From: Ruegeria_B marisflavi
GTDB taxonomy: Bacteria > Pseudomonadota > Alphaproteobacteria > Rhodobacterales > Rhodobacteraceae
Length of the DNA stretch: 64,000 bases
Assembly: GCF_025673445.1 (NCBI RefSeq)
Contig: NZ_JAOVQN010000002.1
Coordinates: 310,001 to 374,000, forward strand
Reading direction: 5' to 3'
The notes under the pieces are model-generated. The model was not told the origin of the DNA. It was given only the letters and a program-made list of their open reading frames with translations, and ran no database searches. Shown here piece by piece: positions 34,323 through 43,347 of the stretch. The position numbers and the translations under genes are program-made. Numbering within the stretch: the first letter of the stretch is position 1; each line of letters starts with the position of its first letter.

Positions 34323-35225
34323 CTAGCTCTGAAGCCGTGCCGCGATTTCCTCGACCCGGGCACGTAGCCAAAGGTGCGCCGGATCCGAGGCTGAGCGCTG
34401 GTGCCAGACCATGTAGATCGACACCGGGGGGCACTGAAACGGCAGCGGGGCGCAGTCCAGGGTCGCCAACGGCCCGCGCTTCATCAGCGCGGTGTCGGTT
34501 GAGATCAGAGTGCTGCCTTTGACAAAGGCCGGGATGGCATTGAAATGCGGCAGGATGACTGTTGGGGGGCGGATCTGACTCTGATCCACACCCTGCATGA
34601 CCGCGCGCGCGGTGCGTCCGTCGGGAAAGCGCACCTCGACATGGTCGGCAGCACAGTACTCTTCCCAACTCCTGGGCGGTTGCCCTTGGGTGGCGTCGTG
34701 GAACATCATAAGTGGGCTTGAAAACAGCCGTTTCTGAAAGATGTCTGGCCCGTCCGGCGGCAGAGGTGTCAGCATCAATTGACAGCGGTCGCTGCGCAAC
34801 AGGGCCGGATCGGGCACGCCCGAAGGGACGAAGCCAAGGCTCAGCCGCACCCCTTCGGCGCGGGCATGGTGCAGCAGTTCGGGAAAAATCAGCTCGCGTT
34901 GCAGATCGTTGGCGGCGATGTCGAAATGCATCGCTTCGCCCAGCGGGTCAAAGGGGCGGGCATCGGTCAGCGATTTGATCCCGTCCAGGACCCGCTGCAC
35001 CGGCTCGCGCAGGGACAGCGCCCGTTCGGTGGGCGTCAGCCCCTGGCCCGAGCGCACGAACAGCGGATCACCCAGCACGACACGCAGCTTGGCCAGCGTA
35101 TGGCTGACCGCCGATTGAGTCACCCCCAGCCGGTCTGCCGCGCGCGAGACCGAGCTTTCTTCGAGGATGACAAGAAAGCACCGCAGCACCTTGCCGTCGA
35201 GATCGGTGAAATCGAAATTTCTCAT
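34323..35225 (-). CDS. LysR-family regulator divergent from the reductive dehalogenase
   Basis: A 300-residue LysR protein of the NodD/LeuO/PcpR-like layout. The helix-turn-helix is VSRAADRLGVTQSAVSHTLA near residues 25-44, followed by GDPLFVRSGQGLTPTERAL. The effector domain is shorter in conserved motifs. It reads away from the reductive dehalogenase gene with 75 bases between starts, and an inverted repeat GTTTA-TGAC-TAAAC lies 4 bases from its own start. PcpR-like LysR proteins commonly activate aromatic dehalogenation genes in response to the substrate, so regulation of the neighbour is likely. Confidence 0.87.
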   Translation of the reverse strand: MRNFDFTDLDGKVLRCFLVILEESSVSRAADRLGVTQSAVSHTLAKLRVVLGDPLFVRSGQGLTPTERALSLREPVQRVLDGIKSLTDARPFDPLGEAMHFDIAANDLQRELIFPELLHHARAEGVRLSLGFVPSGVPDPALLRSDRCQLMLTPLPPDGPDIFQKRLFSSPLMMFHDATQGQPPRSWEEYCAADHVEVRFPDGRTARAVMQGVDQSQIRPPTVILPHFNAIPAFVKGSTLISTDTALMKRGPLATLDCAPLPFQCPPVSIYMVWHQRSASDPAHLWLRARVEEIAARLQS

Positions 35226-35228
35226 GAG

Positions 35229-35242
35229 GTTTATGACTAAAC
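35229..35242. promoter_or_regulatory. Candidate LysR operator
   Basis: GTTTATGACTAAAC, a perfect inverted repeat with 5-base arms and a 4-base centre, in the 75-base gap between the LysR gene and the reductive dehalogenase gene. It is almost at the LysR start, the usual place for the autoregulatory site. Its assignment is from symmetry and location. Confidence 0.5.
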
Positions 35243-35300
35243 ATGAATGGTTTTGCTGTCCATTCCGCGCTACGTCGAAAAGGCAGTCAGGAGGCGCAGG

Positions 35301-38300
35301 ATGGGTATTCGCTTTTTCGCGGACCGGGACCGGCCCGTGCATATGGGTCCCTATCCGCTGGAGCGGCTGGCCCGGCGCGACGGCGCGGCGGAATTGGCTG
35401 ACGTTCCCGGCATGCCCGCGCTCAACTTTCACCGGCCCGAGCGGCCCGAGTGCATCGTCAACGCGATGGGCGAGTTTCAGGCGATGCTGGATGCGATCCG
35501 CAACGGGATCGTTAATCCGGCGCGGGCGGACATCCCAACCGATCCACAAGAGCGCGCCAACCATCTGAAAGCATTCGGGTATTTCAACGACGCTTCAATG
35601 ATCGGCTGCGGCCCGCTCCCGGCCGAGGCGCTGTTGCCGGTGCCTCGGCGCAACACTGATATCGACCGGCTGGCCGAGGCGCTGCGGACGCGCCAGACCA
35701 AGACACTGGCCTCGGGCATCGACGTGATCATGGCGGACCTGAAAGAGAGCATGGAGGCAGATCCCACCGGTATCGACAGCCACCGCCATGCCATAGTGTT
35801 TCTCTATGAACACAACCGCGATCCTGCACCGGAGGAGCCGGGAAGCGATTGGATCCTTGATGCGCAGGATCATCGCGCCTGTTTGCTGGCCACAGAAAAT
35901 GCGGTGGTAATTGCAAATTATATCAGACTGTTAGGGTTCGATGCGCGAGCGCATTCGATGACCTCTACGGATGTGGATCTTGGTCGGCTGGCGGTGGCGG
36001 CGGGGTTGGTGACAGCCGAGGAAGGTCAGTTGGTCGCGCCCTGGCTGGGGACTCGTTTCGGTCTGGCGGCGGTGACAACCGAAATGGAGATCACCCACGA
36101 TGTGGCCCTTGCGCCGATGGGTGCACAACCCTGGTTCAAAACCCGGGGTCCGGCCTGGTGGCTGGGTGCTGGATTCGCAAAAAATGCAATGAACCGAGAT
36201 GTTTATGCGAAACGGCGCTATGTCGACGGGGAGCATCCCTTCGAAAAGCTGAAGCGCGTCGAAACTCCGACGACCTATATCGACGAGGCCAATGTTGCCC
36301 GTGTCCCAAAGCGCGCGGATATGTTCGCGCGGGCGCAATTCGGCGACATGGGCAAGGCGTTGCAAGAGGGGGCGAAGGGCGGCCATTATGTGCGCAAGGC
36401 AGCGCCCAGTTTTGCCCAAAGACGCGCACTTGGCGCTTTTGTACTGCTTCAGGATGGCGAAAGTGCCGTTTTGTACAAACAGGAAAGCGCCGCCCGCAAC
36501 GCCGCCAACCTGAAAGCGGCGAGTTATTTCCTGGGGGTCGATGCGGTCGGGCTCAGCCGCTGCCCGGAGTGGGCGTGGTACAGCCATGACGCTACTGGCG
36601 AGGTGATCACCCCGCCGCATGATCAGGCGGTCAGCATGATCATCGACCAGGGATACGAGACGATGGAGGGGTCGAGTGGCGACGACTGGATCGCGGTGGC
36701 GCAATCCATGCGCGCCTATCTGCGCTTCTCGCTGCTGGGCGGCGTGATCGCGCAGCAGATCCGCAACCTTGGCTACAAGGCCAAGGCGCATACGGTGATG
36801 GATGGCGAGGTGTTGCAGCCGCCCCTTCTACTGCTTTCTGGCCTAGGCGAGGTCAGCCGTATCGGCGAGGTGATCCTGAACCCCTACCTTGGCCCGCGCC
36901 TGAAATCCGGCGTGGTGACGACCGACATGCCGATCACCCACGACAAACCCATCGACTTTGGTCTGCAAAAGTTCTGCGAGAGCTGCAACAAATGCGCCCG
37001 CGAATGCCCGTCGGGCGCGATCACCGCCGGGCCGAAGCTGATGTTCAACGGCTACGAGATCTGGAAATCCGACAGCCAGAAATGCGCCACCTACCGCATC
37101 ACCACCCAGGGCGGCGCGATGTGTGGGCGCTGCATGAAGACCTGTCCCTGGAATCTGGAGGGGATATTCGCCGAACGCCCGTTCCGCTGGGCGGCGATGA
37201 CCATTCCGGCGGCGGCCCCTGCGCTGGCGCGGCTGGACGATGCGGTGGGCCATGGTGGCCTGAATGACGTCAAGAAATGGTGGTGGGACATCGAGTTGCA
37301 GGCGGACGGGGCCTATCGGCCCTCGACCCATCCGCTGAACAGGCGCGGCCTGCAAAAGGATCTGGACCTGAAATACGAGGATCAGACGCTGGCCGTCTAT
37401 CCCGCACCGCTTGCACCGCATCCCTGGCCTTATCCGTTTCCGATGGATCGCGAGGCGGGGATTGCCGCCTATGAGGCGATGGTGACGGCAGACGAATACA
37501 GGTCGCGCATGTCGGCAGGGGATATGTCGGTGGTGCACCGCTATTCCGTGCCGGATGCCGAGAGCGCCCCGGTGATCCGCGTGGCGGTCAAGCGGGCCGA
37601 GAAGATGACCGGCGATGTGACGAAATACGAGTTCTCGGCGCTCGATGGTGCGCCCTTGCCGGAATGGACGGCAGGGGCGCATCTGGACGTGCTGGTCGCG
37701 CCCGAGTTCCTGCGGCAATATTCGATGTCGGGCGATCCGGCTGACCGGACGAAGTATCAGATCGGTGTCTTGCGCGAGGATGAGGGGCGCGGCGGGTCTA
37801 AGTTGATGCACCGGATCTTTGCCGAAGGGCGCAAGGTGTTCATCTCGAAACCGATCAACCATTTCGAGCTGGAGGAGGGCGCGACTCGCACCTTCCTGAT
37901 GGGCGGCGGCATCGGCATCACGCCGATGATCGCCTTTGCCCATCGGTTGCACGCGCTGGGCGCGGAGTTCGAGCTGCATTATTCCGCCTCGACCCGGGCC
38001 GGGGCGGGATATCTGGCGGACCTTGCCGACATGCCGTGGGTCGGCCGGGTGCATCTGCATTTCTCGGACGAGGGCACGCGCGCCGATCTCGACACGGTGT
38101 TATCAGGCTATCAGCCCGGCTGGCATGTCTATACCTGCGGGCCGGATCGCTACATGGACGGGGTGATGCAAGCCGCCGAGCGGCAGGGGTTCCCCGAAGA
38201 GGCGCGGCATCTGGAGTATTTCTCGGTCCCCGAGCAGCCGGATTATGAGAACCATCCCTTTACCCTGAAACTTGCCCGGTCCGGTCGGGTGCTGGAGGTG

Positions 38301-38519
38301 CCGGCGGACAAGGACGCGGCGCAGGTGCTGAACGAGAGCGGGTTCCATGTCGACGTGAAATGTTCCGACGGGATCTGTGGCGTTTGCAAATGCGGGCTGG
38401 TCGCGGGCGAGGTGGAGCATCGCGATTTTGTGCTGTCGAAGAAACAGCGCGAAGAGGCGATCATCCTGTGCCAGTCGCGCGCGGCGGAACCAGATGGGGT
38501 GGTCGAAATCGACCTCTGA
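35301..38519 (+). CDS. Self-sufficient reductive dehalogenase fused to flavin/2Fe-2S reductase domain
   Basis: A 1072-residue protein of the catabolic, soluble reductive dehalogenase type (like NpRdhA and BhbA). There is no Tat signal or membrane anchor. Two similar cobalamin-fold halves cover about residues 150-290 and 440-555. Two 4Fe-4S sites follow: Cys559, 562, 565, 569 (CESCNKCARECP) and Cys608, 611, 615 (CGRCMKTCPW) with Cys595. From about residue 760 comes a ferredoxin-reductase-like FMN/NAD domain (RQYSMSGDPAD; MGGGIGITPMIAFAHRLHAL), then a plant-type 2Fe-2S domain with Cys1021, 1026, 1029 and 1057. It would remove halogen from an aromatic such as a halophenol, using NAD(P)H directly. 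The ATG at 35301 has AGGAGGCGC upstream. Confidence 0.9.
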   Translation: MGIRFFADRDRPVHMGPYPLERLARRDGAAELADVPGMPALNFHRPERPECIVNAMGEFQAMLDAIRNGIVNPARADIPTDPQERANHLKAFGYFNDASMIGCGPLPAEALLPVPRRNTDIDRLAEALRTRQTKTLASGIDVIMADLKESMEADPTGIDSHRHAIVFLYEHNRDPAPEEPGSDWILDAQDHRACLLATENAVVIANYIRLLGFDARAHSMTSTDVDLGRLAVAAGLVTAEEGQLVAPWLGTRFGLAAVTTEMEITHDVALAPMGAQPWFKTRGPAWWLGAGFAKNAMNRDVYAKRRYVDGEHPFEKLKRVETPTTYIDEANVARVPKRADMFARAQFGDMGKALQEGAKGGHYVRKAAPSFAQRRALGAFVLLQDGESAVLYKQESAARNAANLKAASYFLGVDAVGLSRCPEWAWYSHDATGEVITPPHDQAVSMIIDQGYETMEGSSGDDWIAVAQSMRAYLRFSLLGGVIAQQIRNLGYKAKAHTVMDGEVLQPPLLLLSGLGEVSRIGEVILNPYLGPRLKSGVVTTDMPITHDKPIDFGLQKFCESCNKCARECPSGAITAGPKLMFNGYEIWKSDSQKCATYRITTQGGAMCGRCMKTCPWNLEGIFAERPFRWAAMTIPAAAPALARLDDAVGHGGLNDVKKWWWDIELQADGAYRPSTHPLNRRGLQKDLDLKYEDQTLAVYPAPLAPHPWPYPFPMDREAGIAAYEAMVTADEYRSRMSAGDMSVVHRYSVPDAESAPVIRVAVKRAEKMTGDVTKYEFSALDGAPLPEWTAGAHLDVLVAPEFLRQYSMSGDPADRTKYQIGVLREDEGRGGSKLMHRIFAEGRKVFISKPINHFELEEGATRTFLMGGGIGITPMIAFAHRLHALGAEFELHYSASTRAGAGYLADLADMPWVGRVHLHFSDEGTRADLDTVLSGYQPGWHVYTCGPDRYMDGVMQAAERQGFPEEARHLEYFSVPEQPDYENHPFTLKLARSGRVLEVPADKDAAQVLNESGFHVDVKCSDGICGVCKCGLVAGEVEHRDFVLSKKQREEAIILCQSRAAEPDGVVEIDL

Positions 38520-38522
38520 AGC

Positions 38523-39884
38523 TCAGGCCGGGTCCGCGATCTTATCGATGAGGTCGAGAAGGTCGGGCGCCGCGGGCCAGTCTAGCAGGGTATCGGCGAG
38601 GCCTGCGAGGCGTGGCGCGATATTGGCGGCCAGTTTGGCCTTGATCCGGTCCGCTGCAAGTGGGTTCTGCGGTGCACCAAGCGGATAGGTGCAGGTCGAG
38701 GTGAGGATCTGTCCGTCATCCAGGGTGATCACGGCCCGGTCGGGTTCCTCAGGGTCGAAGTTGAGATCCGGCCGCCGGGGGCGGAATGGGTGCACATGGG
38801 TGCGGCTGATCAGGGTGACGATCTGGGGGTCGGTCCAGGCGTCGCGCGCGGTATCGGACAGCGTCAGGTCGCCGTGAACCAGGGCCATGGCGCAGGCGAA
38901 AGGCAGGCTGAACAGGGCCTCGCCATGGTCGCGGGGCTGGTGGAACGGCAGGATCGCTGCATGCACATCGGGCAAGTGCAGGTCGAGGCGGGCGATACTC
39001 TCGGGCCGCAGACCGTCGCGCAGGCCCAGTAAGGCGGTCATCAGGCGGTGCGTGTAGCTGCAATTTGGCCAGGGCTTGAGCGCGATCCCATGTTCGCTCA
39101 GCGCCAGCGGCTGGCCAAGCCGGTCGAGCGCGTCGCGCAGGCGCTGCGGGTCGGCACCGCCGGTCAGCGCCGCAAAGCCGCGCGGGTGGTCGAGCGCATG
39201 CAACTGGCCTTCGGCCCCGGCCGCAGCCAGATAGGCGCATTCCACGGCGGCTTGCGCTGCAAAACCGGCCTGCAACGGTTTGGCGTTGCTGCCGAACTGG
39301 CAGGTGTATCCGGTGGCGCGGCTGATCGCCAGCGCCATCGCATGGGCGCTCTGCCGGGCGTCTAGGCGCATCACGCGGGCGACAGCCGCCGTAGCCCCAA
39401 GGGTGCCCAGCGTTGCGGTTGTGTGCCAACCGGCCCCGTAATGTTCAAGGTTCAGCGCTTCGCCAAGCCGGGCGATCACCTCGAACCCGGCAATGTAGGG
39501 CGCGATCAGGTCGGCACCCGTCGTCCCGGAGGGGATGCAGGCCAGCAGCGCGGGCAGGACCACCACCGTTGGATGTGTATTCCCTGGCGCTTCCCAATCG
39601 TCGAAGTCGAGTGCGTGGCCGGCGGTGGCGTTCAGGAAGGCCGCTTGCGCAGGTGCCGTGCGCTGGCCCGTGCCCAGCACCGCAACACCGCCACCGATTC
39701 CCATGGCACGAACCGCAAAGCGGGCCTTTGCGGAGACTGGCATTTCGACGCCTGCGAGGATGCAGCCGAGGCAGTCGGCCACCGCGGCGCGCAGCTGATC
39801 GTGCGAGCGGTCGTCTACCGTCAATGCCGCCTCGGCGACAAATGTGCCGAGGCGCGAGAGCGCGGGAAATGATGCATTATTCAT
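38523..39884 (-). CDS. MmgE/PrpD family protein
   Basis: A 453-residue member of the MmgE/PrpD (2-methylcitrate dehydratase) family. GHALDFDDWEAPGNTHPTVV near residues 90-110 is its hallmark, and KPWPNCSYTHRLMTALLG lies near residue 275. Family members dehydrate or isomerise carboxylic acids such as 2-methylcitrate or itaconate (cis-aconitate decarboxylase). No methylcitrate synthase or lyase gene is nearby. It converges with the reductive dehalogenase gene, 3 bases apart, and has its own 115-base upstream gap. Function is not specific beyond the family. Confidence 0.8.
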   Translation of the reverse strand: MNNASFPALSRLGTFVAEAALTVDDRSHDQLRAAVADCLGCILAGVEMPVSAKARFAVRAMGIGGGVAVLGTGQRTAPAQAAFLNATAGHALDFDDWEAPGNTHPTVVVLPALLACIPSGTTGADLIAPYIAGFEVIARLGEALNLEHYGAGWHTTATLGTLGATAAVARVMRLDARQSAHAMALAISRATGYTCQFGSNAKPLQAGFAAQAAVECAYLAAAGAEGQLHALDHPRGFAALTGGADPQRLRDALDRLGQPLALSEHGIALKPWPNCSYTHRLMTALLGLRDGLRPESIARLDLHLPDVHAAILPFHQPRDHGEALFSLPFACAMALVHGDLTLSDTARDAWTDPQIVTLISRTHVHPFRPRRPDLNFDPEEPDRAVITLDDGQILTSTCTYPLGAPQNPLAADRIKAKLAANIAPRLAGLADTLLDWPAAPDLLDLIDKIADPA

Positions 39885-39999
39885 GAGCAGCCCCGGTCAG
39901 CGATGTGATCCGAGCCTAGGCTAGGCGCTTTGTCCCTTGCGGGGAACGCAGAAAAAGGGAATGCTAATCATTTGTTTTCGGAATGACCGGCGTTCTTTT

Positions 40000-40848
40000 T
40001 CACTCGGTGCAGGCGGCCATCAGGCGATAGACGATCTGAGCCGTGGTGAAATCCCAGGCGGCATTGCCGTCGGGCGCCAGTTCCACCACGTCGAGCCCGA
40101 CACATCTGCGGCCCTTGAGCGCGTGCTCGACCAGGTGCAGCGCCTGGTAGTAGCCGAGGCCGCCGGGCACTGGTGTGCCGGTGGCGGGCATCTGGCTGGG
40201 GTCCAGCCCATCGACATCAAAGCTGACATAGACCAGCTCGGGGAAGTCCTCGGGCAGGTCTATGGTGTGGATGTTGGTGGTGACCAGTTCCTCGGCATCC
40301 TTGTAAAACACGCCGTGTCTGGCGCGTTCTTCCATTTCCTGCTGGCAGAGGGCGCGGACGCCGAATTGCGCCAGCCGAATACCCTCCTCGGCGAGCAGGT
40401 GCATGACCGAGGCATGGCTGTGTTTCTCGCCCTGATAGGCGATGCGCAGGTCGGCATGGGCGTCGATCTGCACCAGCCCCAGTGGTTGCCCCAGAGCGCG
40501 CGCCACGCCTATCACCGCCCCGTAGCTCAGCGAATGTTCGCCCCCCAGCGTGACCGGTACGCGGCCCCCGCGGATGGCGGCCTCAGTCCGCTGTGCCAGA
40601 CGCTCCATCACCTCGGGCAGCGGACCGTCGCAGTCGAGCGGGGCTTCGGTGAAGATACCCCGTGCGCAGGGCTCGGCGCCGTTGGTGATGCGCTCCAGCT
40701 CGTTACTGGCCTCGATGATCGCGGCCGGACCGGCGGCGGTGCCCGAGCCATAAGAGACGGTGCGTTCCAACGGAACGGGGATGATCCGGAAACGAGCGTC
40801 CTCGCCGCGCTCGGACGCGGTCAGTTCGCTGTCGAGGAAGATGCTCAT
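40000..40848 (-). CDS. speB: Agmatinase (arginase/agmatinase family)
   Basis: A 282-residue ureohydrolase. The two-manganese site is built from VTLGGEHSLSYG (GGEHS instead of the usual GGDHS), VQIDAHADLR, and VSFDVDGLDPSQMPATGTPV. In this operon, downstream of arginine decarboxylase and carboxynorspermidine decarboxylase, it should cleave agmatine to putrescine and urea. The start at 40848 overlaps the stop of the carboxynorspermidine decarboxylase gene by 4 bases. It could be called arginase on sequence alone; context favours agmatinase. Confidence 0.87.
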   Translation of the reverse strand: MSIFLDSELTASERGEDARFRIIPVPLERTVSYGSGTAAGPAAIIEASNELERITNGAEPCARGIFTEAPLDCDGPLPEVMERLAQRTEAAIRGGRVPVTLGGEHSLSYGAVIGVARALGQPLGLVQIDAHADLRIAYQGEKHSHASVMHLLAEEGIRLAQFGVRALCQQEMEERARHGVFYKDAEELVTTNIHTIDLPEDFPELVYVSFDVDGLDPSQMPATGTPVPGGLGYYQALHLVEHALKGRRCVGLDVVELAPDGNAAWDFTTAQIVYRLMAACTE

Positions 40849-42014
40849 GAGAGACGGTCCTTGAAGTCGGAATAGTCGAATTGGCGGATGATGCGCAGCG
40901 CGTCGGTCTTGCTGTTCCACAGCGCGATGGTGGGCAGGGGCACACCGTTGAACGTGTTGGTCTTGACCATCGAGTAATGCGCCTGATCGAGAAAGGCAAA
41001 GCGCTGGCCGATGGCCAGCGGCTGATCCCAAGTGTAGTCGCCGATCACGTCGCCCGCCAGGCAGGAGGGGCCGCCCAGGCGATAGGTATGGCCGCTCTCG
41101 GCCTCGTCCATCAGGGCGGGGCGATAAGGCGCCTCGATCACATCGGGCATGTGGCAGGTGGCCGAGATATCGGTGATGGCGAGGTCCATGCCATTGGTCG
41201 GCAGGTCGAGGATTTCACCCACGAGGATACCGGCATCCAGCGCCACCGCCTCGCCGGGTTCGAGATAGACGTCGAGGCCGTGTTTTTCCCGGATGCCCTT
41301 GATGAATTGCACCAGCGCGTCGCGGTCGTAATCGGCGCGGGTGATGTGATGACCGCCGCCGAAATTGAGCCATTTGAAGCCGGGCAGATAGTGGGCGAGT
41401 TTTGGCTCGACCGCCGCCCAGGTGCGCAGCAAAGGCTGGAACCCCTGTTCACAGAGCGTGTGCATGTGCAGCCCGTCGACCCCTGTTAGCGCCTCGGGCG
41501 TCAGCAAACTGACCGGGGTGCCGAGCCGCGAGCAGGGCGCGCAGGGGTCGTATTTGGCGATCTCGCCTTCGGAATGTTCGGGGTTGAACCTGAGACCCAC
41601 CTGAACGCCCGCCGCCTGGGCGCGGTTCAGGAAACGGTCCTTTTGGGCCGGGCTGTTGAAGATGATGTGGTCGCTGAGCGAGAGGATCTCGTCGATATCC
41701 TGCTCCTTGTAGCCAGCGCAGAACGTGGCGACTTCGCCGCCGTATTCCTCGCGCCCCAACCGCGCTTCGTAGATGCCGCTGGCGCAGGTGCCGCCGAGAT
41801 ATTGGCGCACCAGCGGGGCGAGGGCGAACATGGAAAACGCCTTGAGCGCCGAGAGCACATGCGCGCCGGAGCGGTCGGAGATATCCTTGAGTATAGCAAG
41901 ATTGCGCTCGATGGCGACCTCGTCCACCACGAAACAGGGCGTGGGAACGCGGGACATGTCGAAACGGCGGAAGGCGCCAGCGTCGCCGGCCTGAGTTTGC
42001 ATCACATCTGCCAT
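40845..42014 (-). CDS. nspC: Carboxynorspermidine/carboxyspermidine decarboxylase
   Basis: A 389-residue alanine-racemase-fold PLP decarboxylase. The PLP Lys is in VLSALKAFSMFAL near residue 58, and HMHTLCEQGFQPLLRTWAAV is typical of NspC. It removes the carboxyl group from carboxyspermidine (or carboxynorspermidine), the last step of the alternative spermidine pathway. The gene follows the synthase gene by 96 bases, which contain GC-rich palindromes, and overlaps the agmatinase gene by 4 bases. Confidence 0.92.
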   Translation of the reverse strand: MADVMQTQAGDAGAFRRFDMSRVPTPCFVVDEVAIERNLAILKDISDRSGAHVLSALKAFSMFALAPLVRQYLGGTCASGIYEARLGREEYGGEVATFCAGYKEQDIDEILSLSDHIIFNSPAQKDRFLNRAQAAGVQVGLRFNPEHSEGEIAKYDPCAPCSRLGTPVSLLTPEALTGVDGLHMHTLCEQGFQPLLRTWAAVEPKLAHYLPGFKWLNFGGGHHITRADYDRDALVQFIKGIREKHGLDVYLEPGEAVALDAGILVGEILDLPTNGMDLAITDISATCHMPDVIEAPYRPALMDEAESGHTYRLGGPSCLAGDVIGDYTWDQPLAIGQRFAFLDQAHYSMVKTNTFNGVPLPTIALWNSKTDALRIIRQFDYSDFKDRLS

Positions 42015-42041
42015 ATCCGGCGTCTCCCTGAGGCGGAGAGG

Positions 42042-42081
42042 CCGGGGGGCGCTACCCCCCGGACCCCCCGGGATATTTGAA
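42042..42081. repeat. GC-rich hairpin with half of a dispersed intergenic element
   Basis: CCGGGGGG-CGCTA-CCCCCCGG at 42042-42062 forms a perfect 8-base stem, followed by CCCCCCGGGATATTTGAAGC. The layout of a C/G-run palindrome beside a GGATATTTGA-type sequence recalls the two longer elements at 7286 and 26673. It separates two genes of the spermidine operon and might change relative expression by forming RNA structure. Confidence 0.6.
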
Positions 42082-42110
42082 GCAAGAGGAAAGAGTGGTC
42101 TTGCGTTTGC

Positions 42111-43322
42111 TCAGAACTCGACCGGACCGTCGAGTTCATGGACCTGCCAGGGCAGGCCGTGATTGTTGAGCATGTCCATGAAATCGTCCGGGTCGAGCTG
42201 TTCCATGTTCCACACGCCCGGTTCCACCCAGTTGCCCTTGAGCACTTGCGCCGCACCGATCATCGCGGGGACACCGGTGGTGTAGGAAACCGCTTGGCTG
42301 CCCACCTCGCGGAAGCATTCCTCGTGGTCGCAGATGTTGTAGATGTAGTAGGTCTTCTCTCCCGAGCCGTCCCTGGCCTGACCCGTGGCGATATCGCCGA
42401 TGCAGGCCTTGCCCTTGGTTTCCTCGGCCAGCGTGCCGGGATCGGGCAGCAGGGTTTTCAGGAACTGGATCGGGATGATTTCCTTGCCGTCATGCATGAC
42501 CGGGTCGATGCGGGTCATGCCGACGTTTTCCAGCACGCGTGCATGCATGATGTAAGCGTCGCCAAAGGTCATCCAGAAGCGGGCGCGCTCGATCTCGGGG
42601 AAGTGGGTCGAGAGGCTCTCCAGTTCCTCGTGATACATCAGGTACATGTTCTTGGGCCCGATGCCGGGGAAATCGAACTCGACCTTGTGGGTCATGGCGG
42701 GCGTGACCTGCCAGGCGCCATTTTCCCAGTGCCGTGCCTCGGCCAGAACCTCGCGCAGGTTGATCTCGGGGTTGAAATTGGTGGCGAATGCCTGATCGTT
42801 CGAGCCGCCATTGGCGTCCAGCACGTCGATCTGGCGGATGGTGGCAAGCTTGTGCTTTTTCAGCCAGGTGGCAAAGACCGAGGTCACGCCCGGATCGAAG
42901 CCCGAGCCGAGGATGGCGGTAAGGCCCGCTTTCTTGAACTTGTCCTGATAGGCCCATTGCCAGTGGTATTCGAACTTGGCCACATCCTCGGGCTCATAGT
43001 TCGCGGTATCGAGGTAATGGCACCCGGCCTCGAGGCAGGCATCCATCAGCTTGAGGTCCTGGTAGGGCAGGGCGAGATTGACGAGGATTTCGGCGCCGGT
43101 CTCCTTGATGAGCGCAACGGTGGCGGCCACGTCCATCGCATCGAGCGCGGCGGTCTTGATCGTCACGCCGGTGCGCTCCTTGACCGAGGCGGCGATGGCG
43201 TCGCATTTCGCCTTGGTCCGGCTGGCCAGAGTGATTTCGGTGAAGATGTCGGAATTCATGGCCATCTTGTGAACGGCGGCGTGGCTGACGCCACCTGCGC
43301 CGACAACGAGTGTTTTGCCCAT
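42111..43322 (-). CDS. Carboxynorspermidine/carboxyspermidine synthase (saccharopine dehydrogenase family)
   Basis: A 403-residue enzyme with an N-terminal Rossmann fold (TLVVGAGGVSHAAVHKMAMN) and the saccharopine-dehydrogenase C-terminal domain. YLDTANYEPEDVAKFEYHWQ and GSGFDPGVTSVFATWLKKH match carboxynorspermidine dehydrogenases. It condenses putrescine with aspartate semialdehyde and reduces the imine with NADPH to carboxyspermidine. It is 25 bases downstream of arginine decarboxylase. The full set from arginine to spermidine is therefore present on one strand. Confidence 0.92.
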   Translation of the reverse strand: MGKTLVVGAGGVSHAAVHKMAMNSDIFTEITLASRTKAKCDAIAASVKERTGVTIKTAALDAMDVAATVALIKETGAEILVNLALPYQDLKLMDACLEAGCHYLDTANYEPEDVAKFEYHWQWAYQDKFKKAGLTAILGSGFDPGVTSVFATWLKKHKLATIRQIDVLDANGGSNDQAFATNFNPEINLREVLAEARHWENGAWQVTPAMTHKVEFDFPGIGPKNMYLMYHEELESLSTHFPEIERARFWMTFGDAYIMHARVLENVGMTRIDPVMHDGKEIIPIQFLKTLLPDPGTLAEETKGKACIGDIATGQARDGSGEKTYYIYNICDHEECFREVGSQAVSYTTGVPAMIGAAQVLKGNWVEPGVWNMEQLDPDDFMDMLNNHGLPWQVHELDGPVEF

Positions 43323-43347
43323 GGGAAAGTCTCCTCTGGCTGGTGGG

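Noticed and set aside
34237..34668. N-terminal extension of the SDR protein to 34668
   Set aside because: The extension is Pro/Arg/Ser-rich, runs antisense to the LysR gene end and lies outside the SDR fold, which begins at 34236.
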